Assembly (NCBI GenBank): GCA_019638015.1
Contig: JAHBUP010000001.1
Span: 3,318,424-3,382,423, forward strand
Direction of reading: 5' to 3'
Source: Melioribacteraceae bacterium
GTDB lineage: Bacteria > Bacteroidota > Ignavibacteria > Ignavibacteriales > Melioribacteraceae
DNA: 64,000 nucleotides
Part shown: positions 7,358 through 15,327 of the stretch, one piece after another
Numbering within the stretch: the stretch's first letter is position 1
Layout: each line of letters starts with the position of its first letter
Program-made: the position numbers and the translations under genes
Notes under the pieces: model-generated
The model's input: only the letters and a program-made list of their open reading frames with translations
Told to the model about the DNA's origin: nothing
Databases searched by the model: none

Positions 7358-9277
7358 ATGAAAATACTATTTTCATTTCTATTAATTCTAATTTTTAATC
7401 TGCGGTTATATTCTCAGGATACACTTAAGGCTACTCTCGAAAATGTAATTGTAACCGCCACAAAAACAGAAAGCCAGTATTTATCTATCGCCAGCTCTGT
7501 TACAGTAATTGATTCCAAAGAAATTTTAACAAGCGGGAAAAGTTCGGTTGCCGAAATACTTCGCACTGTTCCCGGGATCAATGTTATACAGCAAGGCGGA
7601 TTAGGGAAGTTAACCCGTGTATTTATGCGGGGGGCAAATTCCGAGCATACTTTAGTTATTATTGATGGAGTAAAAGTAAATGATCCCTCCTCTCCAAATA
7701 ACGCATTCGATTTTGGGACAATGAATACTTATGATATCGATAAAATTGAAATTGTTAGAGGTGCACAAAGCACATTATATGGTTCTGACGCAATAGCGGG
7801 AGTTATTAATATTATTACTAAAAACGGATCAGAAAAACCGGGATATTATGCTTCCATTGAGGGAGGTTCAAACACTTTTTATAAAGGTATTTTGAGTGCT
7901 TCGGGAAGTTATAATTCCATTTCATATAATATTTCTTCAACACGATTAAGTACCGAGGGAATATCAGCCGCTAATAGTATTTATGGGAATAGTGAAAAAG
8001 ACAATTTTATTACAAATGCTTTAACTTCTAATATCGCAATTAATATAGTGCCTCAATTAAAAATTGGACTACAATATAAATTTTCATATTCAGAAGCAGG
8101 ATTGGATCAAAGTGAAAAACTCGGTGATGATCCAAATTTTAATTACAAGACTGAAGAACAATTGCTAAAATTTGATGCATCTGCTGAACTGTTGAATGGT
8201 ATTTGGAAACCGCAATTTTCGGCATCCGTTACTAAACGCTACAGTCGTTCGTTGGATGAACCTGATATAGTAAGGCCAAATGATTATCTCGATAATTATG
8301 CTCGCGGTAATAGGATAAAATTTGATTTCCAGAATAATTTCAATCTAGGCAAAATGAATCTATTGACTATTGGTTTAGAAAGTCAGACTGAAAAAGCTCA
8401 CACAAGTTATAATTCAACAAGTTTGTGGGGTCCTTACGAAAGTGTTTTTCCGGAGGAATCTATGAGGACGCTTGGAATATATGTCCAAAACCAATTAAAT
8501 GTCAGCAATCAATTTTTTGTTACTGCAGGTTTCCGCTATGACGATAATCAGAAATTCGGAAATATCATCACATACCGAATAGCTCCATCATACTATGTCA
8601 GTTCTACAAATACAAAACTAAAGTTTACCTACGGCACAGGATTTAAAGCTCCTTCATTATTTTACTTATTTGATCCGATGTTCGGCAATCGTGATTTAAA
8701 ACCGGAGAAGAGCAATGGTTATGATTTTGGAATTGAACAATTTTTTGCATCGGGTAAATATTCTTTCGGTGTGAATTACTTCTCTCTCAAACTAAAAAAC
8801 ATGTTTGGGTTCGATGCTAATTATAAAACAGTAAATATTGCCGAAGCTTCATCAAATGGATTGGAGTTTTTCTTATCATTAAAAAATGTTAGAGGACTAA
8901 ATATTACGTCATCATATACATATAATAAATCAAAGGATGAGCACTCCCTAAGCTCCGATTATAATCAGCAATTATTAAGAAGACCCAAGCATCAATTCTC
9001 AATTTCAACATATTATATTTTTAATATTGACCTCTCTGTCGGAACAGAATATAGATTTGTTGGAGAACGTGACGATAAAGATTTCTCAGCATTTCCCGCC
9101 GCACGTGTTACTATGCCAAGTTATAGTATTTTAGATTTATCGGCTCGTTATAAAATATTTAATAATATTTCATTAAACGCACGCATCGAAAATTTATTTA
9201 ATAAAGAATATGAAGAAGTGCTTTTTTACGGGACTTTAAAGAGAACTTTTTACGCAGGAGTTAGTTATTCACTATAA
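7358..9277 (+). CDS. btuB: TonB-dependent outer-membrane receptor, probable vitamin B12 transporter
   Basis: This 639-residue protein has a signal peptide ending near residue 20 (LRLYSQ-D), a TonB-box-like ENVIVTATKT, and a plug domain (about 40-150) with VAEILRTVPGINV, VFMRGANSEHTLVIIDGVKVND and IVRGAQSTLYGSDAIAGVINIIT. A beta-barrel follows and closes with a terminal aromatic strand (TFYAGVSYSL). Plug and overall size match BtuB. The strongest substrate evidence is the cobalamin riboswitch directly upstream. AGGAGT precedes the ATG. No BtuCDF or cobalamin synthesis genes are adjacent. A corrinoid substrate is inferred, not shown. Confidence 0.88.
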   Translation: MKILFSFLLILIFNLRLYSQDTLKATLENVIVTATKTESQYLSIASSVTVIDSKEILTSGKSSVAEILRTVPGINVIQQGGLGKLTRVFMRGANSEHTLVIIDGVKVNDPSSPNNAFDFGTMNTYDIDKIEIVRGAQSTLYGSDAIAGVINIITKNGSEKPGYYASIEGGSNTFYKGILSASGSYNSISYNISSTRLSTEGISAANSIYGNSEKDNFITNALTSNIAINIVPQLKIGLQYKFSYSEAGLDQSEKLGDDPNFNYKTEEQLLKFDASAELLNGIWKPQFSASVTKRYSRSLDEPDIVRPNDYLDNYARGNRIKFDFQNNFNLGKMNLLTIGLESQTEKAHTSYNSTSLWGPYESVFPEESMRTLGIYVQNQLNVSNQFFVTAGFRYDDNQKFGNIITYRIAPSYYVSSTNTKLKFTYGTGFKAPSLFYLFDPMFGNRDLKPEKSNGYDFGIEQFFASGKYSFGVNYFSLKLKNMFGFDANYKTVNIAEASSNGLEFFLSLKNVRGLNITSSYTYNKSKDEHSLSSDYNQQLLRRPKHQFSISTYYIFNIDLSVGTEYRFVGERDDKDFSAFPAARVTMPSYSILDLSARYKIFNNISLNARIENLFNKEYEEVLFYGTLKRTFYAGVSYSL

Positions 9278-9334
9278 AAGAATCGCATTTGATTTACGAC
9301 TTTTCACATTCTGCTCAATCTCTGCGTGAACTTT

Positions 9335-9370
9335 GAGAACTCTGCGTTTAGGTATTAACGCAGAGTTCTC
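9335..9370. terminator. perfect 14-bp inverted repeat between convergent genes
   Basis: GAGAACTCTGCGTT (9335-9348) is exactly complementary to 9357-9370, with an 8-nt loop. It lies between the btuB-like stop and the convergent membrane gene, where a bidirectional terminator is expected. There is no clean T run on either side, so the termination call rests on the stem. Similar CTCTGCG words occur just before it (9321) and at 12712-12724. Confidence 0.6.
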
Positions 9371-9390
9371 ATTATTAAGTTACTCCGCCA

Positions 9391-12300
9391 TTATTTCACA
9401 TCCACCTTCAGTAATTGGTTTGCTTCTCTCAGCTTCCACTCTACTATTCTTCTTAAAAGCGGAAGTTTATCGAAGGCACTGTTTTCTTGAATCAAAGCAT
9501 AATAATTTTCGAATGTAGTTTGTGGGTCATCCAGATAAAGAGAAACCAAAGCATTAGTATAGTGAAACTCTTCCAATGGAATTTGTTTTTTTAAGTTGGG
9601 ATTAGCGACAAGAAGTTCTGAGATTTTTAGGCACGTTGCTTTTGCTTCATTGAGTTCATTATTAAGTAAATAATTGCTAGCCAGCTTAATTAATAACTTT
9701 GCCTGAGTAGGGGCATCTTTAGCCGAATATTTAATAAAATCATCCGCATCTTTTTTAACCGATTGAATCTGCAGAAAGTTAGTTTGGTTAATTTTTTCGA
9801 GCATTGTCATATTCAGGTATTCGCGTCTCAGGTAGAATGAATCGGGATACTGTTCAATAATTTCTTTATAATGATATTTTCTGGGATCATCAATTTGAAG
9901 CGCCTTATAAACATCGGTATAAAGTTTTTGCACTTCATAATTATTGAAGTTGTTATCAAGAAGGTATTTCGATAATCCAAACGTAAGCCGTAAATTTTTT
10001 GTTGTAGTGTTATGATAAAGCGCGGTTTCGTAAATATCTTTAGCACTAGGTTTTGCACTCCGTACAAAATCAAATATGAATAAATTCTTATTTAATGTAT
10101 CAAACTTTTCATCGAATTTGTAAATAAGCTGAGAAGTATTCCCCACATAAAATGATTTTGGAGCTAAGAATTCTAACCGTGGATGAAATTCAGAATTTAT
10201 TTCCTTTGCATCTGCGGCAAGAAAAATTCCCCTGCGTGATAATGACTGACTTGTCAATAAAGTCAGAGTATTGTTAACCCCTATACTTGCCAAATCTTTT
10301 TTAACTGAAGGAATATTTATCTTCTTATCAATATTTGTAAAATTGGGAGTGAACTGATTTTTAAACCCAACTATAATTAAATCGGTACTAACACCCTGCC
10401 AGACTGTAGAATTTGGGAATACAGATCGAAATGTATTTAATACAAGTTTCACAATTTGGTCATCCGATTCATACATATGGAACCACTGAACCATAATTCC
10501 ATTATCGGCCAATTTTGATTTACATAGATTGAAATACTCTACTGAAAACAAATTACCGATACCGGCTATCCAAGGATTTGAAGGTTCCGAAATTATTACA
10601 TCATATTTTTCTTTAGATAGTTTGAGCAGAGTTAACGCGTCTTCATTATATAGATTTAGCTTGTCATTATTTAAACAATCACCATTTTCCTCTTTAAAAT
10701 ATTTACCCGCCTCAATAACTTCGACCGATATTTCCGCGCAGTCAACTTTGTTTATAGGGTGAGTTAATACAGAACCAATAGTTGCTCCGCTGCCAAATCC
10801 TACGACAAATACATTTTTAGGATTTTCATGGAGGATCATGGGAATTTGCGCAATAAGCTTTTGAGTAGGCATATCGGTTACACTGCTGGCGTCCGGTTTG
10901 CCATTTATTACGAGTCGTTTTTGGATCAATGGAGGAGGGGTAAGTGTTACAGCCACGTTAGCATTTGTTCCCTCTTTGTAAAATAGAACTTTATAATTGG
11001 CAACATAATTTTTGTAGTCGGCATAACTTGGAGGAGCATCCTCTTTTAGCGCTCTAAACACACCTCCTATTGAAATGTTAACATCCCATGCCGGTGACAT
11101 AAAAACATATAGAATATAAATAGCAACCGCAGATATTACATAACCTATTTTCTTTTGAATCATAATAGATTTGTATGACATTGTAATTATAATTGCGGCA
11201 AATAAATTTATCGCTATTCCTATCTCAAACGTGGATTTAATTCCGAACATAGGTATAAAAACCAACCCTGTTAGTACAACTCCCGCAACAGTTCCTAAAG
11301 TATTAACTGAAAATACAGTCCCAACTGTTTTTCCGATCAATCTATTTTTTGCCGCAATTATATCCACAATTGCAGGCAACGTCATTCCCATAAAAATTGT
11401 TGGGATAACCAGTACCAAAAAACAGAGTGAAAACTGAACAACAAGAAATAGTGAAAAAGTTGTATCGTTTTTAGTGAATAGAGACGCTAATTGCCAAAGT
11501 ATATATGCAAATCGTTCATAAAATATTAGGATTAACCCGGTACTTGTGGCAATTAAAACCTGCAACAGTGCTACCATCTTTATTTTATTAAATCTCATAA
11601 AAAATTTAAGTGTGATTAAAAAGCTCCCAATTGTAATTCCACTTATAAAAGCGATCAACATCAGAGAAAATGCGTAGGTTGAAGAACCGAATATTGTAAT
11701 GAATAATCTTGTCCATACCATTTCATATAGTAAAGCTGCCATTCCGGATAAACCAGCTGCAATAATCAATATTGTACCAATCAAACTTGAATCTCCTGAT
11801 TGAGCGGTTTCTGTCTCTTCGATAATTAGCTCATCTGATTTTTCATCTAACAACTTATCAGTCGCAGTATTAAACTTTGAAATTAACAATGCAAATAAAC
11901 CCACAAAAATATTAACTATAGCCGCGGCAATTATTGTCGGCTGTAATCCAAACCCCGGTATTAATTGAAATCCCGCAATCAGTATTCCCCACACGGCACC
12001 AAATGAATTTAAAAAATATAATGTAGCTACATCCTTCCTCGTATTATTAAGGTTTTCTACAAAATATTTACTTAGAATTGGAAGAGTACCTCCCATTGCA
12101 ATAGTTGGTAGAAGCAAAAGAGTAGCACTTGATACGAACCTCAAAAAATTGAAGACAAAATTTCTTCCATCATAGTTGTAGTTCGACGCGGTTGAAATAA
12201 ATACATCTCCCCAAAATGAAGTTATAAATGGATATAGAATACAGTATAGCCCAATAAATAGTTCAAGAATAGCATATGCCATTAAATGATTCTTGTAGTA

Positions 12301-12507
12301 ATCAGCTTTCCTCCCAAAGAAATAATTGCCAAGTGCTAATCCACCTAAAAAAGTTGAGAGAACGATCATTTGAGCGTAGGTTGTGTTACCGAGAAATAAC
12401 GCTAAATATTTGAACCAAACAATTTGATAGACTAATCCGGTAGCTCCAGTCATTACAAAAAATAGAGCTATGATAGTTTTGGTTAGACTTCGATCGGATG
12501 TTTTCAT
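9391..12507 (-). CDS. fused multi-pass membrane / spermidine-synthase-like protein
   Basis: This 1038-residue protein has two hydrophobic halves that repeat each other: GATGLVYQIVWFKYL near 20 and GMAALLYEMVWTRLF near 255. Together they give about 12-14 helices. A soluble class-I SAM methyltransferase-like domain of spermidine-synthase type follows, with VGFGSGATIG near 569, CAEIS near 590 and SEPSNPW near 642. About 250 helical residues at the end resemble degenerate TPRs. This architecture is known from many bacteria as fused MFS/spermidine synthase, but no reaction is established for it, and true polyamine synthesis is doubtful without adjacent speD or speA. There is no obvious Shine-Dalgarno sequence. 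It stands alone, convergent with btuB. Confidence 0.85.
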   Translation of the reverse strand: MKTSDRSLTKTIIALFFVMTGATGLVYQIVWFKYLALFLGNTTYAQMIVLSTFLGGLALGNYFFGRKADYYKNHLMAYAILELFIGLYCILYPFITSFWGDVFISTASNYNYDGRNFVFNFLRFVSSATLLLLPTIAMGGTLPILSKYFVENLNNTRKDVATLYFLNSFGAVWGILIAGFQLIPGFGLQPTIIAAAIVNIFVGLFALLISKFNTATDKLLDEKSDELIIEETETAQSGDSSLIGTILIIAAGLSGMAALLYEMVWTRLFITIFGSSTYAFSLMLIAFISGITIGSFLITLKFFMRFNKIKMVALLQVLIATSTGLILIFYERFAYILWQLASLFTKNDTTFSLFLVVQFSLCFLVLVIPTIFMGMTLPAIVDIIAAKNRLIGKTVGTVFSVNTLGTVAGVVLTGLVFIPMFGIKSTFEIGIAINLFAAIIITMSYKSIMIQKKIGYVISAVAIYILYVFMSPAWDVNISIGGVFRALKEDAPPSYADYKNYVANYKVLFYKEGTNANVAVTLTPPPLIQKRLVINGKPDASSVTDMPTQKLIAQIPMILHENPKNVFVVGFGSGATIGSVLTHPINKVDCAEISVEVIEAGKYFKEENGDCLNNDKLNLYNEDALTLLKLSKEKYDVIISEPSNPWIAGIGNLFSVEYFNLCKSKLADNGIMVQWFHMYESDDQIVKLVLNTFRSVFPNSTVWQGVSTDLIIVGFKNQFTPNFTNIDKKINIPSVKKDLASIGVNNTLTLLTSQSLSRRGIFLAADAKEINSEFHPRLEFLAPKSFYVGNTSQLIYKFDEKFDTLNKNLFIFDFVRSAKPSAKDIYETALYHNTTTKNLRLTFGLSKYLLDNNFNNYEVQKLYTDVYKALQIDDPRKYHYKEIIEQYPDSFYLRREYLNMTMLEKINQTNFLQIQSVKKDADDFIKYSAKDAPTQAKLLIKLASNYLLNNELNEAKATCLKISELLVANPNLKKQIPLEEFHYTNALVSLYLDDPQTTFENYYALIQENSAFDKLPLLRRIVEWKLREANQLLKVDVK

Positions 12508-12794
12508 TTCTTTTAGGAGTTGTTAAAAGTTAGGACAAATATAATCTAATTCATATTTAAGTCAATTGATTGAAGACATTCATTTTCAGCTGAGTGATAG
12601 TGCTATGCTGAATTCTCCATAATTAATAAAGATGCACCACTTGGGGTTGGAAGAGTTAGAAATGGTATCAACGGAAGAGTAAAATTTCTGGCAGAAAAAA
12701 CCTCAAGATTTAACGCAGAGAGCGCTGAGTATCCACGAAGAACAAAGAGAATATTATTATATTTCAATTATAATCACTAGTGGAAGAGTAAATA
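12508..12794. other. intergenic region between divergent genes
   Basis: About 287 bp must hold the promoters for the membrane protein (leftward) and the MazG-like gene (rightward). Three GGAAGAGT words occur at about 12649, 12673 and 12782, the last acting as a weak ribosome site for the MazG-like gene. A CGCAGAG-rich word at 12712-12724 resembles the arms of the terminator at 9335. I see no gene. Confidence 0.4.
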
Positions 12795-13121
12795 ATGGAA
12801 ACAGTCGAATTGACTAATAAGGCGATGAACATTTTTCGCTTATATAAGAATTTAAACAAGAAAAACAATTTTGATGAGTGGGGTGAGAAGGAAATAATGA
12901 TGGGCTTTGTGGGAGATGTTGGAGACTTGATGAAACTTGTAATGGCTGAGAGTAATCTTCGCAAAATACCTGATGCAAAAAAGAAATTAGCACATGAATT
13001 ATCCGACTGCTTATGGTCGGTATTGGTAATTGCGAATCTTTATAAAGTAGATTTAGAAAATGCATTCACAAAAACTATGGAAGATCTTGCAGAGAAAATT
13101 CAAAAAGAATTAAAAATTTAA
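12795..13121 (+). CDS. MazG-like all-alpha NTP pyrophosphohydrolase family protein
   Basis: This 108-residue all-helical protein matches the single-domain MazG-like/dUTPase-like fold, whose members hydrolyse nucleoside triphosphates to monophosphates with Mg2+. The second metal motif is intact as E68-L-S-D71 (HELSDCLWSVLVIA). The first, normally ExxE, reads D41-V-G-D44 in GFVGDVGDLMKLVMAES, with further acids close by. Metal binding is plausible with Asp, but activity is uncertain. It is a lone gene facing the convergent cupin gene and shares a hairpin terminator with it. Confidence 0.75.
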   Translation: METVELTNKAMNIFRLYKNLNKKNNFDEWGEKEIMMGFVGDVGDLMKLVMAESNLRKIPDAKKKLAHELSDCLWSVLVIANLYKVDLENAFTKTMEDLAEKIQKELKI

Positions 13122-13149
13122 TATGAGCAGATTTTATTTCTGCTCATAT
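13121..13149. terminator. bidirectional hairpin between convergent genes
   Basis: ATATGAGCAGA (13121-13131) pairs perfectly with 13139-13149 over a 7-nt T-rich loop. It begins at the last base of the MazG-like gene and contains the stop codon of the cupin gene in its loop. It therefore probably ends both transcripts, including the long uronate operon. Confidence 0.7.
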
Positions 13150-13550
13150 TTCTTGATTACTAAATATTTTAATTCAGTATCACCCACGTTTCTAATTCCA
13201 TGTTCCGATCCGGTAGGACAATAAAAACTTGTCATTGGCCCGGCAGTTCTTGTTTTGCCATCTAAATAAAACTCTGCAGTACCTTCAAGCACAAAAAAGA
13301 ATTCATCTTCTGAATGTTTGTGTGGTGGATGTGTAGCTTTGCCTGGCGCTACAACACTCATTTTTAAGGTTTTACCATCAGCAAAATTTTTGTCCGCAAA
13401 CCAAAATTGGTATCCTACTTTTGTAGGTTCAGTTTTCTCTTTTGAAAACTCTGACACACAATTATCAATATTATATTTTGTTACTTCACTCTGAGCTTTC
13501 ATTGATACTGCGAAAAGAAATAGCAGTGCAATCAAACTATATTTTTTCAT
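13134..13550 (-). CDS. exported cupin-domain protein, possible periplasmic KdgF-like enzyme
   Basis: This is a single cupin domain behind a signal peptide (MKKYSLIALLFLFAVSMKAQ). Motif 1 is HPPHKHSEDEFFFVLEG and motif 2 is CPTGSEHGIRN, giving the usual metal-binding HxH...E...H set. The ATG at 13550, preceded by AAAGG at a good distance, is preferred over the in-frame ATG at 13565, because the signal peptide then begins at residue 1. It is last in the uronate operon, directly after kduD. KdgF is a small cupin that converts unsaturated uronates to their linear keto form before KduI, so a related role is attractive here. Export to the periplasm would be unusual, and the assignment is inference. 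Confidence 0.8.
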   Translation of the reverse strand: MKKYSLIALLFLFAVSMKAQSEVTKYNIDNCVSEFSKEKTEPTKVGYQFWFADKNFADGKTLKMSVVAPGKATHPPHKHSEDEFFFVLEGTAEFYLDGKTRTAGPMTSFYCPTGSEHGIRNVGDTELKYLVIKKYEQK

Positions 13551-13565
13551 ATTTATACCTTTCAT

Positions 13566-14330
13566 TTATCTTCCCATCCATCCGCCATCAACTGTAACAA
13601 CACTTCCATTTAAATAACTTGAAGCATCCGAACAGAGGAATACAACTGTGCCCATTAAATCTTCAGGGGTTCCCCATCTTGCGGCTGGTATTCTTGCAAG
13701 AATTGCTTCATTGCGAACTTTATCTTCTCTCAGCGGTTTTGTATTATCTGTAGCAATATAACCTGGCGCAATCGCGTTAATAGTTACGCCTTTTCCTGCC
13801 CATTCATTCGCGAAAGCCATCGTTAATTGTTTTATACCACCTTTCGATGCGGCATACCCAGGTACTGTAATTCCACCCTGGAATGATAGCAGAGAAGCAA
13901 TAAATACAACTTTGCCATAACCTCGCTCAACCATATCTCTTCCAAATTCTCTTGTTAGAATAAATTGAGCAGAGAGATTAATTTCAATTACTTTATCCCA
14001 ATATTCATCGGGATGTTCAGCAATTGGCTTGCGAAGAATAGTTCCGGCATTATTTACCAGTATATCTACTTTCGGAAATTCCGCTTTAACTTGATTAATA
14101 AATTCATAGAGCGCGTTTCGGTCGGAAAAATCACAAACATATCCCTTAAACTTACTTCCACGATCAGTAATCAATTTTTCCGTTTCCGAAAAATCTTGCT
14201 CATACGAAGCACTTATAATTACATCTGCACCGGCTTCTGCTAATGCTAAGGCGTAGTATTGACCGATGCCTTTGTTAGCTCCGGTTACAATTGCGGTTTT
14301 TCCTTTTAAACTAAATTTATCGAGAATCAT
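13566..14330 (-). CDS. kduD: 2-dehydro-3-deoxy-D-gluconate 5-dehydrogenase (SDR)
   Basis: KduD reduces 2,5-diketo-3-deoxygluconate, the KduI product, to 2-keto-3-deoxygluconate. The 254-residue short-chain dehydrogenase has the nucleotide motif TGANKGIG (about 17-24), NNAG (about 91-94), the catalytic S in IASLLSFQGG, YAASK (Y/K pair) and the C-terminal VDGGWMGR, which is highly characteristic of KduD. ATG with AGAGGA upstream fixes the start. It follows kduI by 21 bp and precedes the cupin gene without a gap. Confidence 0.95.
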   Translation of the reverse strand: MILDKFSLKGKTAIVTGANKGIGQYYALALAEAGADVIISASYEQDFSETEKLITDRGSKFKGYVCDFSDRNALYEFINQVKAEFPKVDILVNNAGTILRKPIAEHPDEYWDKVIEINLSAQFILTREFGRDMVERGYGKVVFIASLLSFQGGITVPGYAASKGGIKQLTMAFANEWAGKGVTINAIAPGYIATDNTKPLREDKVRNEAILARIPAARWGTPEDLMGTVVFLCSDASSYLNGSVVTVDGGWMGR

Positions 14331-14351
14331 GTTTTCCTCTTTTAATAATTT

Positions 14352-15185
14352 TTATTTCATTTCACTCATTGCGATATGATCCATATCATCAAACACTTGA
14401 TTTTCGCCACCCATTGCCCAAATGAACGAATAGCTTTGTGTTCCGGCTCCGGCGTGTAACGACCAGCTCGTTGATAATACAGCTTGTCTATCTCGAATAA
14501 TAATATGTCTGGTTTCATCATGTGCGCCAAGCATATGCATTACAAACGCTTCCGGTTTTAAATTGAAATACATATAAACTTCGGATCGGCGTTGATGAGT
14601 ATGGCACGGCATCGTATTCCATACGCTTCCATCTTCAAGCTCTGTTAATCCCATCACGAGTTGACAAGTAGGAAGAATATCCGGAAGAATGTATTGATGT
14701 ATTGTTCTTTTATTTGACGTTTCGATAGAACCTAGATGACGATGAATAGCATCGTTATATTTAATATGTTTTGAAGGATATTCTTTATGTGCGGGATAGC
14801 TAACAAAATAAAAATGTGCCGGTTCATTTGATACATCACTTAAAAATTCTATCTGCTTAGTTCCTCGTCCAATATACAGTGCGTCTTTGTTATCCATAGA
14901 ATATTCTTTTCCATCAAGAATAATTGAGCCTTTATTACCAATATTAATTACACCTATCTCTCTTCGTTCTGCGAAATACTCGGCGGCCATTTCTTTTTTA
15001 GATGCCGCCAGTTTTAATGATTTGCCCGAAGGAACCGCTGAACCTGTGATTGATCTATCAACATCCGAGTAAACCATCGGTATTTCATTAACTTTAAAGA
15101 GAGATTCAATTAAAAATGATTCACGCAATTCAGTAGTGTCCATTTTTTTGAAACCATTTTTATCAGGAGAATATCTTACTTCCAT
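14352..15185 (-). CDS. kduI: 5-dehydro-4-deoxy-D-glucuronate isomerase
   Basis: KduI isomerises 5-keto-4-deoxyuronate, derived from unsaturated oligogalacturonides, to 2,5-diketo-3-deoxygluconate. Family blocks are clear: MVYSDVDRSI, FAERREIGVINIG, DALYIGRGTKQIEF, and NTMPCHTHQRRSEVYMYF with the zinc-binding His and Glu residues. I chose the ATG at 15185 (277 residues, the usual length) rather than the upstream in-frame ATG at 15203, because AGAGGTG sits just before it and MEVRYSP aligns with the family N terminus. It is separated from tkt by a structured repeat (15226-15305). Confidence 0.96.
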   Translation of the reverse strand: MEVRYSPDKNGFKKMDTTELRESFLIESLFKVNEIPMVYSDVDRSITGSAVPSGKSLKLAASKKEMAAEYFAERREIGVINIGNKGSIILDGKEYSMDNKDALYIGRGTKQIEFLSDVSNEPAHFYFVSYPAHKEYPSKHIKYNDAIHRHLGSIETSNKRTIHQYILPDILPTCQLVMGLTELEDGSVWNTMPCHTHQRRSEVYMYFNLKPEAFVMHMLGAHDETRHIIIRDRQAVLSTSWSLHAGAGTQSYSFIWAMGGENQVFDDMDHIAMSEMK

Positions 15186-15225
15186 TTTCACCTCTTTATT
15201 CATTATTATACTTTAAAAAGAAATC

Positions 15226-15305
15226 GTCATTCCGGGTTGAATTAACAACCGTAGAAAAGATGTTACTAAAAATCTTTTCTATCTCAGAACTGAGAACGGA
15301 ATGAC
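15226..15305. repeat. nested hairpin element with GTCATTCCG ends
   Basis: Outer arms GTCATTCCG (15226-15234) and CGGAATGAC (15297-15305) enclose an inner perfect 10-bp stem, TAGAAAAGAT / ATCTTTTCTA (15252-15261 and 15272-15281). It occupies most of the tkt-kduI gap. Its TGTCATT end word recurs in the hairpin element at 17442-17490, suggesting one family of small intergenic repeats. Confidence 0.6.
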
Positions 15306-15327
15306 AATTAAAACTATTTATTAAAAA

